Assembly: GCA_004335835.1 (NCBI GenBank)
Contig: RWJK01000938.1
Location: 1 to 64,000, forward strand
Source: Scenedesmus sp. ARA3
Lineage: Eukaryota > Chlorophyta > Chlorophyceae > Sphaeropleales > Scenedesmaceae
Direction: 5' to 3'
Length of the DNA: 64,000 nt
Shown: positions 22,744-35,648 of the stretch, piece by piece
How the letters are laid out: every line of letters starts with the position of its first letter
Numbering within the stretch: the stretch's first letter is position 1
Notes under the pieces: generated by a model
Told to the model about the DNA's origin: nothing
What the model saw: only the letters and a program-made list of their open reading frames with translations
Databases searched by the model: none
Made by a program: the position numbers and the translations under genes

Positions 22744-24222
22744 AGCAGCACTGGCATGGCTGCGAGGAAGGTTGCTGCTGCACTGGGCTAACGCTGCAGT
22801 GAAGCAGCAACATATGTGTGACTTGCAACAAGATGTTCAGCTGCACCACTGCACTGAGAGGTCTTGCTGGATGCAACAGGGCAGCAGGCAGACATATACA
22901 TCCACGTATGGCGTGTGGTGCTGTGCTTGCTGCAGCTTTGTACGTGCGTGCAAGCGGCATAGCGGATGCGGTCACTGCATGAAGTTCTGCAGTCATGTCA
23001 GTCAGGCGGTGCAGATGCCTGGGGAGATGCTTAGCCATGGTTTATATCTGGGTGTTAGGCAAGTGCTGTACAGCACGCACAGTACTGGGATAAGGCAGCA
23101 GCCTGCAGTGCTTGCAGCTGAAGGAGTTGAACTCATCAAGTGACAATGCATTGCCAGATTGTGACCCAGATGCTTTACAAGATGTCTAACAACTTGCCCA
23201 AGAACCAGCGTGGCTGTTGGCCTCCAGTGTCTAACAGGAACGTGTGACATTTCAGACAGGAGATTCATGCCAGAGTCTCTGGCCCAAGATGTGCCTGGTT
23301 TCTGGAAGGTTCGCAAGGGTTGGTTCTGCTCTGTGCATTTCTTTTGTGGCACGTGCCTTATTTATCAATAGTTGCACATCATCAGCATAGCGTTATCAGC
23401 ACCCTTGAAATGCGGTACAATCACTTGGTTGCAGCACTGATGCAACAGATGCACAGCTGTTGGGCTCTTTCTGCATGGCGGATGTGAGCAGGTCTGGTGC
23501 CGTTGGTGTGTGCGGCGCAAGCTCACTGGTGTTGCTTAGCAGCAGCTGCTGCTTCCGGACATCGTGGTCAGACAGCCGCCGGTCTTTTTGAAGAAGAAAA
23601 AGGATGCTATGCCCCATTGCGTGTGCCAGATTGCAGACAGCAAGCTTGCGTAAGCTGTGCGTACGTTGGTCAAAGTCCGGGGCGATGCAGTGACCTGTTC
23701 CAGCACATGTGCTGCAGCATTTGCAAGGTTGCAGTCTGACACGATGCCAACAGCTTGCAGGTTGAACGAGACGTACACGGCACGCTGCGCAGGTTTGAGG
23801 TGCTGGTTGCTGCATGCTGTGAACAACAGCATTGGCCAGTCGCTGTTTCTTGTGAGTTTGGCACAATTGCATCATAAAACATCTTTCCAACCACACAGAG
23901 CTTGACACCTCCACAAAATTATGCCGTGCTCTTGGTCCTGATCAAAGGGAAGCCCAATGCATGCTTGCCCGGCGCTTGGATTTACTCATGCAGCAATCCA
24001 AGGGGTGTCATCATCAGGGCACAACCCTACACCCTCGCAGCGTCCGACAGCTTGCAGCACACACCCTACAAAGCTTTCTCGTTTTGAATGAGCGTTTGTG
24101 TGCGTCCAGGGATCCAAGGGTCGCATGTGCACGTGCAGCGAGTGTGTACTGCAGGGCTAGGGCAGTTCGACTGCTGCAGCTGACCTTGGCATGCCAGCTA
24201 GCAAATCGCTCCGTGTTTGCAG
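22744..24222. other. Region between transporter B and octanoyltransferase
   Basis: Contains the 3' flank of transporter B and the unresolved 5' part of the octanoyltransferase gene. A 172-codon minus-strand frame (23396-23914) has no recognised motif. One possible first coding exon of the octanoyltransferase starts at the ATG near 24087 with a phase-2 donor near 24164, but this rests only on phase. Confidence 0.35.
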
Positions 24223-25927
24223 TTTGACTCACAAGCTCGTTAGGTACCTGCCGTCAGTCGAGCTGCAAACTTTGCTCGAGCAGCATCGCAAAGAAGGCAC
24301 AGTTGGTGACACCCTGCTCGTCCTTCAGGTGCAATAGCTACAGGCTTGTGTGTAACGCTCTGAAACATTCTTCAGCTGGGTCTCACTGGCCATTGACTGT
24401 CTGCAGCATGCCCCGGTGTTCACAGTAGGCAAGCGTGGCAGTGCCCAGGACTTTCACACGGATCCTGAGGTGGGCTGACTTGATGCATCGGCTTCAGTCG
24501 TTATGCGTCTGCCAATAACTATTTGTCGATGCAAGTAGGCATCAAGCACTCGCCAACATCTTGATACTGCTTTAGCTGCTTGCTGTTGCTGCTACTGCTA
24601 CTGCTACTGCTACTGCTGCAACCCATGACATTTGTCAGGGCTAAGGTCTTCACACACCAATGCAGATCAACACTTTATAACCTTGTACTGAAAAAATACA
24701 ACTGCACCAGCACTGCATGTGCAGCCAGAGCCTCTGAGCCACCCGCCAGGCACCACACCGCCAGCTGCCAGGTCAACCCTTCATCAGCCACTGCCAGTCA
24801 AACCTCCCTCACTGCTTGCCTGCCCGATTACCCTGCAGGAGCTGCGCCGCACTGGCTTTGAAATTTACAGCGTGCCCCGTGGTGGGGAAACGACTTACCA
24901 TGGGCCCGGCCAGCTAGTGGCATACCCCATCATCAACTTGAGGCAGCTAGGGCTAGGGGCCAGGGCTTTTGTAGAGGGTCTGGAGGATGCTATGGTGCAG
25001 GCAGCCGGCTGCTTTGGCATCGAGGTAAGCTAGCACATCTGCATATGAGATGTATGCCGACTGGCTAGCTGCACTGGCGGTCACTGCCATTGCAGTTTTG
25101 TTGCGTGTGTGTGCCCTGCTGTGACATACGAGCGAGTGCCTCCGCTGCTGCAGCTGGCTGGCCGTGTGGTGCAGCGCAGGACACGCAGTAGTGTGTGGTA
25201 GGTTGTTTGCGAGTGCCAGTATGCAGCAGTGTATGTGGCTAGAAGCGGGACATGTGCTACTGTACATGCATTACGTGTCCTGCAAGCCGCAGGAGTTGCT
25301 TCAGCCGTTGTCCTGCAAGCAGCTGCGTCACACGGCAGCCGTCCTGCAAAGGCCCGGCTTTACACAGCGGTCATCTTACAAGCAGCTGCTTGCAGTTAGC
25401 ACGTCGGGAGTGAGATTGCTGGTCCTGCAGGCGTGCATGGCGCAGCTGCTGTGCGGTTTTGCATCCTGGCGCAGCTTAGCGTATGGAAGCAAATGGGCTG
25501 CAGCTCTTTTGAGGGTGTGAAGCTGACAGCTGCTCTGCAAGCACGCAGGAGGCGGCCCTCCTGCAAGTGCCAAGCGCAGCTGTCCTGCAAAGCCGCACGG
25601 GCAACGTTCCTGCAAGCACATGCAGCAGCTGTCCTGCAATCGTTCAATAGGCGCCCATCATGCAGCCCAACAGCTGGTTGCATGTGCTGAGGCTGTGCCA
25701 CAGGCCCTCAGCAACAGCACCGCACAGAATCAGTTCAGGGCTGCTTGCCGGCTAGCGCTGACAAACAGCATCTGCGAGTTCGAGCACTGGCCATGTCGCG
25801 ACACCATGCTGCTGAATTCTGTACTGCGCTGATGATGATGCCATTGTTGCCATTACCTGCGCTTCTGCTGGTGCTGCTGCAGGCGCGAGGGCGCGTGCCA
25901 GGCAAGACTGGTGTGTGGGTGGGTGAG

Positions 25928-25966
<39 letters not shown>

Positions 25967-26022
25967 ACGTGTTGCAGGCGCGAGGGCGCGTGCCAGGCAA
26001 GACTGGCGTGTGGGTGGGTGAG

Positions 26023-26073
<51 letters not shown>

Positions 26074-26130
26074 AACGTGTTGCAGGCTCGAGGGCGCGTG
26101 CCAGGCAAGACTGGCGTGTGGGTGGGTGAG

Positions 26131-26178
<48 letters not shown>

Positions 26179-27152
26179 AACGTGTTGCAGGCGCGAGGGC
26201 GCGTGCCAGGCAAGACTGGCGTGTGGGTGGGTGAGCGCAAGATAGGCGCTGTTGGTGTGCGCATCTCTCACGGCATCAGCAGCCATGGCGTCGCCCTCAA
26301 CGTGACAACAGACCTCAGCCATTACAGGTGGGCTGGGCAGCAGGCAGTTCCAAGCTGCATTATTGTCTTATGTAGAAATACTTGACATTACATTACAAAT
26401 ACACAGCTGCGCACCTGCAAGCAATGCTGGACCAAGAGAGCCCTGCCAATACTCTCCTGGTGTGTGGCTGCTATGTCGAGGGGGCGCTGATCCGCCTACT
26501 GCAGCTGAAACTCAGAACGCAGGGGTGGGTCTACAGGCATGGCTTAGCCAGCAACGGCAGCAGCAACAGTGCCAAAGCCATTTGCAGCTGGTGCTGCAAA
26601 AATTGGGTTGATGCCAGCATGCAGCTAGCTGTGTGGCAGGTTGTCAGCCGTGCATGCTCAGCAGGAGCTGCTGCCCTGCTGCTGCTGCAGCTGCAGTGCA
26701 CTGCTGCCTGCTTGCATGGCCCAGCAACACTAAATAGACATATTCTGTGCATCATAGTCAGTGGGTATTGCCTAGGCAGCAGTGCTAGCGTATGTTGCCT
26801 TTCGGCTGCTGGTGCGTGAGCTGGTGCGATGCGCAGAGCGCTCGCAAATCATTCACAGCGCCATCCTGTGTGTCACCTCTGTTTGTTGCTTTGCAGGCAC
26901 ATTGTGCCCTGTGGCACTCCAGACAAAGAGGTGACTTCAGTTCAGCGGGAGTTGCAGCAGGCTGGCACATATTTTGAAGCTGGTGGACAGGGCGGGGATG
27001 CTGCCAAAGATGACGCGCTGCTGCAGGACACTGGCACAAACCTGCTGAAAGAAGCAGAACAGCACCTGGTGCGCTGCATTGCCGGTGTATATGGCTACAC
27101 AGACGTGCAGGACATTGTGGAGGAGCAACTGCTGCCAACCACGGCACGCTAG
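24223..27152 (+). CDS. LIP2: Octanoyltransferase (LipB family), 5' exon unresolved
   Basis: Transfers octanoyl from acyl carrier protein to lipoyl domains, the first step of lipoate synthesis, in mitochondria or plastids. Visible exons are 24223-24328, 24407-24469, 24839-25024, 26191-26327 and 26897-27152; phases agree and give 248 residues. Family motifs in order: [42 protein letters not shown] with the conserved Lys, SHGVALNV, and [14 protein letters not shown] with the catalytic Cys. About 80 residues of less conserved tail follow. Exon 24223 starts with a split codon, so at least one upstream exon, presumably with the organelle transit peptide, is missing from the model. The intron before 26191 contains three partial copies of the next exon separated by CTG arrays. 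Confidence 0.88.
25883..26245 (+). repeat. Fourfold tandem repeat: exon start plus (CTG)n
   Basis: Units beginning at 25883, 25978, 26086 and 26191 each hold about 50 bases of exon sequence (encoding [16 protein letters not shown]), the first three followed by a CTG array of differing length and a TTGCAG acceptor. Only the last unit continues into the conserved KIGAVGVRI. Unit spacing is 95, 108 and 105 bp, so length varies with the CTG tract. Confidence 0.92.
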
Positions 27153-27158
27153 CGAAAT

Positions 27159-27163
27159 TGTAA
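27159..27163 (+). terminator. Candidate poly(A) signal TGTAA for octanoyltransferase
   Basis: TGTAA lies only about 7 bases after the stop codon. This is unusually close, so a later site may be the one used. Confidence 0.35.
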
Positions 27164-27810
27164 TTCAACGACTGCTGTGACTCACAAACCTTGGATCATA
27201 ATTTCCCAACAATGTGGTAGTATCGTCAACCAGAGCTCCTCTTTCTGATCGCTGCCGTACAGTTTAGATTATTGTTTGTTCTGTTTCTCTCATGAGTCGA
27301 GAGGTCTTTAGCGTAGTTTTGTTCGACCGCCAACCGGAAGAGTTTTGCCATACGCTCTTGTTCTTAGCGCAGATACGTCAGACGTAGACAGTAACGGCTT
27401 ATTATAGTTGCAAGAGGCTGCGATTTGGCGCAGACCAGGCACCGCTGTTGCTGCTTGCGTATTGAGCTCGACCCTTTTTCAGCCTTGTCTGGCTGTCCAG
27501 ACCTGCAACCCAATTGTTGGGGTCCTGGATCTGCTATTCGAGGTTGCACCCCTGAAGGGAAGCCCTGCTTCAGCTGTTTCAGGCGTCATCATCCATCAGG
27601 CAGTGCCGGGCCTGATCCACCTCTAGGTAGCGGAGTGGGCCTTGGAGCAGTGCCAGAAACGATCATTACTTAATCTCTAAGGGTGTGCAGTCGTTTGCAG
27701 CGCGGTTGCGCACAGGCAGCTGGCCAGCTGGTCGGTACAGTTGGCACGTACACGCCTGTTCGCACATCACGCTGGAGCTAACTGGCAGCGTCTTCAGCGA
27801 TGAGAGGTTC
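27164..27810. other. Intergenic and probable promoter region
   Basis: About 650 bp between the octanoyltransferase and the cyclin-like gene, with A/T-richer stretches at 27160-27380. The frame of the next gene is open upstream to about 27685 but lacks an ATG there. Confidence 0.4.
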
Positions 27811-30800
27811 ATGTACAGCCTAGGTTTGTCCTTCGACCCATCGCTTATGGCTAGTGGGAGTGCACCGTGGCAGTATCAGGCCTCGGACGCAGCACAGTTT
27901 TACGCGGCTGCCGATCAGCTGCCGGCAGGCTACAAGCGGCCGCATGGCAGTGAATTACAGGTTGCCTTGAGCGGTGAGTGGTGCAGCGGGTGTGGCAGGA
28001 TTGCTGCTGCATGGGCGGATCAGGGGCAGATTGATGCAGCAAGGGCTGAGGCAGTTGGACAGCAAGTCTCGGTCATCAGCTTGGTTTGCTGCAACATGCG
28101 CTGACACGCTGCACCACGCTGATCATTCCATGCTGTATCTTGCTGTATCGTGCTTTAACCATGGCCTTCTGCATCTTGTTGAGAGGCTGCTAGGTCCATG
28201 ATACCCAGACGTCACAGCATCTTGCATGGCTGCAGCAGCCGCATGTGGTCTCTCTGCATGCTAATCTTTCAGCCTCGGCTGGGCTGCAAAGATTGCTACA
28301 GTGTGTCCTGCAGCAACCAAGGTTTCTGTTCTCGCACAGCTGATGAAGGCCACCACCACTGCACTCACAATGCTGCCTCTCTGTTCCCCGCCTGCTCACA
28401 CACACGCCTTTCCTGCAGGCACCGGCATGCAGCATAGCCACCTGATTGACAACACCACCGGAGCTTCAGTCACCTCTGGCCTCGGCCGATCAGCATCCAA
28501 CTCCCCGCTTGAGTGGCAGGCGTCCTCAACCATCTACTCAGGCCCAGCAGCAGCAGCAGCAGTTGCCGTAGCCGGTCCTGCAAGCACTTTTGGCGCCCAG
28601 TGCCTCCCCAGCAGCAGCATCATAGATCAGAGCTGCCTCATGAGCCAGCATCAGCACCAGCAGCAGATGATGGGGCCAAACACCACCAACACCGGTAGCC
28701 AGGACGTCTCCCGCCTCTACAAGCAGTACCGCACTTCACAGGAGTATGGCGGCGCAGAGATGCACCCACGCAGCTTCAGCAGCCACACAGCAGCAGCAAC
28801 AGCAGCAGCAGATCCTGCAGCACAGCTGACCGCTGATGCCGTGCGTGTGCACCAGGAGCAGCACATGCTGCGCCAGCAGCGCCAGCTGCTGCTGCAGGCG
28901 CAGCAGGCAGAGGCAGCTGCGGCAGCAGCCAAGGCAGCCCAGCTGCAGCAGCTGCAGGTGCAGCACCAGCAGCAGCAAGCTGCGCTGGCTGCACGCGCTG
29001 CTGCAGCAGCAGCTGCGGCTGCATCCTTTGGTGGCAGCCAGGCCAGCACTCAGGCTGCGCAGCCAATGCCCCTGTATGGCCCATACAGGCCAGCCAAGGC
29101 GGCTCAGCAGCACTGGGACAGCAGCGCTGCAGCCATGACACACCCTTCCCGCCACACTGCAGCACCCCAGCCTGCAGCTGGCCTGCCACCCAGGCCTGCA
29201 GTTAACAGCAGCCAGCACCACCAGCACCTCCAGCAGCACCAGCAGCAGAGCCTGTTTGCTGCCGGCAGCAGCAGCAGCAGCGGCGCCAGCAGCAGGGGCA
29301 CCGTGGTGTTCCCGCGCAGCAGCGGCGGTGCCGCGGTTGCAGCTCCTGCGCCAGCTGCTGCACCAGCAGCAGCGCCTGCAGGCAGCGGCAGGCCCTTGGG
29401 TGCATGGTCAGGTGCTTATGCAGTGATGAGCAATGTAGTGCTTCCTGCAAGCCAGGAGAGTGAGCACACCAGTGGCTGCTTTGCGCTCGAGTGTGAGGAG
29501 GACCTATTCTCTGTGGGCACAGGGGAAGGCTACTATTACCAGCCAAAGGCAGGATCTAGCCTGCAGGAGCAGCAGCAGCACATGCAGGAGCAGCGCCGGC
29601 AGCAGCAGCAGCAGCTGTATGGCGGTAGCCGCTATGCTGCTGTGGATCTGCCTCAAGCAGAGGCAGATGAGCAGCTGGCAAGCCTGATTGAGGAGTCCGG
29701 CTCAACCCGGCCTGATGATGACTGTCCCTCATGTGACATGGATGAGGATCAGGCAGATCAGGATGATGCAGGCCCTGCAGGCGGCCCTGCTGACCAGGCT
29801 GGCTGGGGTTCAGGTTTTGGCGTAAAGTCAAACCTCGACAGCCTGATGGCACGTCAGCCGGAGGATGTGGATGCAGTGGCGCTTGTTGCTGCACAGGCAG
29901 CAGCGCTGGCGACGCAGCAGGCAGCCGAGCAGCAGCAGGGTGTGGTGCTGCAGGTGCTGGGGCGCGTGGCTTCACTGCGCAAGGGGCACGCAGTGCTCAC
30001 AGCTAGCCCACGGGCTGCTGTGGCTGCTGGTGCTGCGAGTGTGCGCAGCAGGCTGCTTATCACTGAGGTGTCGCTGTACACCAACAGGGCAGCAAACAGC
30101 CAGATGGCGCTTGACCAGTCAAACGTGCTCATCGGCAAGATGGCCATCCCAGGTGTGTGCTGTGTTTTTTACTAGCAGTTTTTTGTTTGTTGGATTCGTT
30201 TAATTGGTTCTGTCAGGCTGTCCTGCAAGCTGGTAGTTGGTTGTGTCGAGGCTGTCCTGCAAGCTGGTAGGCTGGACTCCGCAGTGTTTTTTGTCCTACA
30301 GGGCAAGCTGCGCTTTGTATGGTGCCGAATGATGTGACACAGCGGCATGGAGTTGACTGCGTGTAGTGCTACCTATGTTTTTTGTGCAGCCACAACGTCA
30401 CGCATGTGCTGCGTTCGCTTTGTTGATTGCTTTCCTGCAACTCTGCCCCTCCTACCTGTCCCTCTGCGCAGACAACATCAAGTACATGCCCGTGTCCCCC
30501 GACTCCTTCCTCTTCAAGGCTGGTGCTGCCTGGCAGTTCCCCGCGTTTGTCATCTGCCTCGGCAGCAGCTACCTGCAGCGCATGCTGGCACGCCTGCCGC
30601 AGCTGGCAGAGGCTGTGTTGGCATGCCCTGGCTTCGAGGAGTATGCAGCCTACCTGCCAGAGCTGGTGAGTGTTTGGTCAAACTTTGTTTGACTTTGACT
30701 TTGACAAGTTTGACTTTGACAAGTTTGACTTTGACTGGGTTATGGCTGTTTCAGCATCGAGTTGTCCTGCAAGCCAACATCATACTGTGCTGGGCGTTCC

Positions 30801-31418
30801 TGCAAGCAGGCAGCATGCAGCACCACTGTTATGTATCAGGGCTTGGCGTTTCTGGCAGCTGCAGCAGGCAGCGTTCCTGCAAGCCACCAGCGTGCAGCAA
30901 TCCTGCAAGCAGGCAGCATGCAGCACCACTGCTTATGTATCCAGCAGGACAGCATCTGCCTATTCTGCAAACACCAGCTGAACCTGACGTTTTCCTCTTC
31001 CGCCGCCGCTGCCACCACCTACCAACTCCTGCACCCCAATCATCCACCCCACCACCTTTCTACCCCACAGCCCCATGAGATGCCACCACGCCTGTCTGGC
31101 CCAGAGGCAGTTGCCACACTGGCCACGCTGCGCAGCGTGCAGTTCACTTGCCTCTTCCTTGCCACCAAGGTGGCAGACCAGGTGCACGCGCTGGGTCTGC
31201 TGCGCTTCATGCTCACCAACCTGAGCCACAACGGCGCAGTGGTGACGCTGCAGCAGGCTGCCAATGTGGAGGCTCGCTGCCTGGAGGCGCTGGAGTGGCG
31301 CCTGGGGCCTTTCTTCAGTGAGGATGAGCTGTCAGGCGATGATGAGGCTCTGTGGGCAGAGTGCATGGGCCACTGGGATTATGGCACACATGGGGACCAC
31401 TACCCGGAGACCTTCTAA
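27811..31418 (+). CDS. Low-complexity protein with C-terminal cyclin-like box
   Basis: Four exons in consistent phase: 27811-27973, 28419-30152, 30472-30665, 31071-31418; 812 residues from ATG 27811. The first 400 or so residues are rich in Gln, Ala, Ser and His runs, with an acidic patch near 500 (DDDCPSCDMDEDQADQDD). From about residue 633 the sequence looks like a PHO80/U-type cyclin fold: FPAFVICLGSSYLQRML matches the Y-x-x-R helix, SVQFTCLFLATKVADQ matches the lysine helix, and VEARCLEALEWRLGPFF matches the final helix with its Glu and Trp. Known cyclins of this type bind a CDK and are often linked to nutrient signalling; a phosphate link to the neighbouring transporters would be speculation. 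The assignment rests on pattern, not on a search. The start could lie upstream. Confidence 0.58.
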
Positions 31419-32889
31419 GGCGGTTTGAACCTAATTCCTGGAGGGTTGGGTGGATGTGTGGGTTTGTGGTTGTGAAGGCTTGCAGGAAAAGGCGTTTGGC
31501 GTTTTGAGGTGGTATGGTTGGAGTCCCTGCAGGTTGAGAGGTTGGGGGCTTGCAGGAAACAGCCCTGAGGAGGGCAGAGGGCTTGATGCCTTGCAGGAAA
31601 CAGGCCCAAGCATGCAGCGTGTGGAGCTCAAGCTGCCAGGGTTCGGCATGTCGCATGCTATGCGGCGGTCGGACAGCTGTATAATGATGGGATGGGAGGG
31701 TTTTGGCGTATGTGGTGTGCTGTGTGTCGTGGCTCAGGCAAGGATGGCCGTGAAAGAGATTAGCAGCCAGCTTTGGCGGGCAGCTGCGGCAAGCTGCAGT
31801 GCAGCAGCCTCAAGGTGTACGGAGTATGCATGTTGCCTGCAGTTGCTGGAGGTGGGTGTAGCGGCTGCAGTTTTGCAGGGGAGGCATGGTGCTGTCAGCA
31901 GTTGCTATGCTTCTGCATGGTTGCTGCCAAGGTGCCCCATGTTTTGTGCTCGCTGCTTAAGCAGAGTGGCAGCTGCTTAAGCAGATGAAGTGGACATGCC
32001 AGTGGACTGCTTGCAGGATTGTCAGCCAGGCTGTGCTGTTGCTGCATGGATTCTCGTGTTGGTGCAAGTGCGCAGTAGCTCAGTACAGCGCAGTACATAC
32101 AAAGTGTGGGATCCTTTTTGCCTCATCTTCTATGGGGAGCTAGACCCATTGCTGGTGCATTGTGGGCGGCTGTGTTGGAGCGGAAGGGAAGGGAAAAGCA
32201 GTGGTAAGGAAGGCTGATTCAGTGCCATGGGCGCTTGCATGGCTTCGGGCGTGCTTACACATGCATGGTTGCTGTGTGACGATGCTGTGTAGCATCCCTG
32301 GGGTGCACTGTGTTGTTCCATGCATCAAGGTATGTGGTTTTGGGGATGGGGTCGTGTGGGGTAAAAGCTTATGGTTGATGGGTTGCTTACTATATGGCCT
32401 GCCATGCCCTGAGTTTTCCTTCTCAGCAGCTCCTTGGGCATGGCACGGCGGCTGATGTGCTTTTATGTGTTGCAGGCACAGCATGCGTCAGCGTGCAAAC
32501 CGTAGTGAATTGAATCGCAAGGTAGAACTGGATAGATTTTGACCAAAATGGCAGGGGGTTGATGACAGGCTGCCAGTGCACAAGGCCTGCCAGCCACAGC
32601 ATTTCCGCTCCTGTGTGGAAATGTTGCGTGTTGCAGCTTTTCCCGTGCAGGAAACCCTCCCCTGCTGTGGCCATGGCGCAGGCTGCTTGGACTGTTGCAG
32701 TCTGCATGTTGCTTGTAGATGCAGCATAGCTCGGGGCTCCGTGACAGTCAGCTGTAGGAGTAGCTGTAGTCTCTGCTGCTGCACTTGTGCCTGGCATGCC
32801 ATAACGGAGCGGGTGCTACCTGCCCCGAGCGGCTGCTGGCGACAGGCTGTTGTTACCTGTCAGCGTGCCAGTTCAGCGGCTGTTTTGGA

Positions 32890-32981
32890 TGTGTTGCTGC
32901 TGCATGATCACGCTCTGCCTTCATGATCAACCAGCTGATGTATTAGACGTGTTGCTGCTGCATGACCGCGCTCTGCCTTCC
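32890..32981. repeat. Direct duplication, about 32-bp unit
   Basis: TGTTGCTGCTGCATGA and GCTCTGCCTTC occur together at about 32892-32921 and again at 32950-32980, with TCA/CCG changes between them. No coding role is seen. Confidence 0.75.
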
Positions 32982-35648
32982 CAGCAGCAGCGTGGTACAG
33001 CAACTTGCGATCGGCTAGCTGTACTGTTCTTCGTTCAGTGCAGTTATTGCGCGCAAGACAGGAGTGCAGCGCCAGAGCTGCTGAGCAATTGCTGCGGGTG
33101 TGCTTGCAGAGGCGCGCATACTGCCGGTGCTGCTGTGGTCACATGCTGTGGTTACATGTGCTGGCTTTGCCGCGCGCTGCAAGTAGCAGGGACAGGACAA
33201 TTTTGACTGGATTTGGCACGTTTGGCTGGTCAAAGCTTGCCTCGTATTGGGCAGGCAGTGCCCCTGGTTGTCTCCTGCAGTCTTGCTGGCTGTGCAATGT
33301 CCGTTTCGGATGCAATGTGGAGTGATGTTGCCGTGTCCTAGCCACGCTTGATGCTAGGAATCCTCTGCAAGGCAGCACCTGATAGGTCAGCAGCAGTTCT
33401 GCCATGCAGTCTAGCGTAGATATAATCTGTTTTCATCCGACCCGATGCCCTGCATTTTGTGCGTATTGGTGAATGCCTGCACATGCTGCTGTGTGCATGT
33501 GTTGTTGATGCGTGCACATGCTTCTGTGTGACATGCCAGCTGTTTTGCGATGCTCTACTGCACTGTTCTTGTCCTTTCTTGGATGCGGCACCTACTGTGA
33601 GATCTTGGCTGTGCAGTGCAGTGTCTGCATGTTGCTGGCTGCTGCAGCCACTTTTGCAGCATGCTATGCTCAACTGCAGACTTGCAAGTGCAGCTTCAGA
33701 CGGATTAGCGGTGCCGCAATGTTCATCTAATGGAGCCGGGTACCTCTTGCACATCTTGGCATCGACTGCTTGGGTTAGCGGGGTCTGTCAGGATCAGTCG
33801 ATTGTGAGGAGTATCTAAGCTGGTAGGTGCTTGAAGTGTGCTCCAGTGTTGTGTTGTGTGGCTTTGCAGCAGCACAACACCCTCTCTGCTTTTTTCCTAC
33901 GTAACAGGCCTGCCAGTGTAACCAGCCTGTTGTGCTATAAATATCAGTGGAGTTGTTTTAGTGTGGGATTCGCACAGCTGGCTCTGTTGCGAAGTGGGGT
34001 CAATGGTTGACAGGTGTGCCAAGGCAATGCATCAGGAATTGTGGTGTTGCAGGCTCGATTATGTGCGCGCCCCAGGCGCCGCACAGAGCATGCTTGCTAT
34101 TGCGGTTTGGCACATGCACATGTGAGCTTCGCTGGAAAGGTCATGTATTACACGATGTACAACGCAACCGCCCTCCTCGTTGCACGAACACAGGCACATT
34201 GTAGTGTGCTTGTGTGACGGCTTGTGCATGCAACTGCGCAACTGCACATCAGTCCTGACGCGTTGTCTGCTGCACATTTGTCAGGAATCATACAGGCAGT
34301 GTCTGCATTGCAGGTTAACCTTACTGCAGTAGCCTCTCCTTGATCGGATAGGTTGTCATGATGTCAGTCGATGATGTGAGTTTACGACTCCTGCTCCCGC
34401 GGCGTTCATAGTATCACCAGTATCACCTGCTGGTGCCATGCATGTGTGTCAGCGTGCTTGCATGTCTATGTATATTCCGTCATTTGTAACCATGTGTGTG
34501 TTGTGCCAGCAGCTAGCTGTGGTCCTCGCAGCCATGAGATGAAAGCCCCAGAGGGGCTGTGCTGGCTGTTGGCAGCGCACAACCTTGTTCATTTCAGCTG
34601 TTAGGCCTGCTCTTTTGCAGCGTAGTGTGCTGCAGCAATTTGCTGTTTTGGACGGGTGGTCAAGTAGCCTCCTGCGCTCGACTGTGCTACTTTAGCATTG
34701 CGTGTAGTGTGGTTTATTACAGGTGGGCATGTCGATGATGGAGGCATGCATCGCATTCAATCGCATCCGTTGGTTTTTGCGCCTCAGGCAGTTAGTAGGG
34801 TAGGTGGTGAACATGCAGTGCTGCTTGCAGTTGGGGTTTGCAGCTACGTCTCTGTATCTTGCGCCTTTTGGCAGCACTGCTGATGCGGAGCTGTTGGCAT
34901 AGCCGAGATTGGGACTTGGTCATGTCGGCAGCTTGAATGTTGTGTCAGGCGTGTCAGCTGTTAGGCTACTGCCTCGTTGTCACCCATCAAATCAAGTGTG
35001 GGTTCTCAATCGCCGGTGCCGTGTTCGTTTCGAGGGCGGTACAGAGCACCGTCGGAGGTTGGCGTATCGCTGAAGAGATGGACGATATGTGGAGCATTGA
35101 ACTAATGGTGTGTGTGTCTGTGTTTTGATGTGTGTCTGTGCGTAGCCGCAGGTGAAGAAGTTTGTAGCTGACTGCTAGCTAGCTGGCAGCGTTGGGAGTG
35201 GTGGCGGTGTTATGGCTAGGGTTTGCATGTGCAGTGTGTAGTGTGCTGCTGAATTGATGGTAGTGCCTTTGCTAGACTGCAGTCCTGCATGTCCTGTTTT
35301 AGACAATCCAGTCAGCATCAGTCTAGCAAGGGACTTGGGGAGTGTAGAAATGTGTGTGCGTGTTTTCTGTGTTGTGGTTTGCTCTTAGAGTTGGGCCCGA
35401 TTGCCAGATCCTGCAGATATGCTTTTGCCATGCAGCAGGTGCTAGCATATTGATCAGGAGTGTATGCAGCACAGGGCGCGAGTCGTGCAGCACATCAGTA
35501 GCAGTGGCTGCATTGCTTGGTAGTGGGCAGTACAGGCCATACATTGTTTCGGAAAAACTGCATTAGAGGGCGCATGGCCGGCTGTGGTTGCTTCCTGAGA
35601 CAGCACATGCCAGGCAGCTGATGGCTGGTCGTGAACTGATCAGATCCT

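Noticed and set aside
23396..23914. 172-codon minus-strand frame
   Set aside because: No recognisable family, no splice partners, and it lies where the 5' part of the LipB gene is expected.
25745..26322. Long frames through the LipB intron repeat on both strands (poly-Cys, poly-Gln, poly-Ala)
   Set aside because: They follow from CTG/CAG arrays plus repeated exon fragments; only the last unit connects to the LipB fold.
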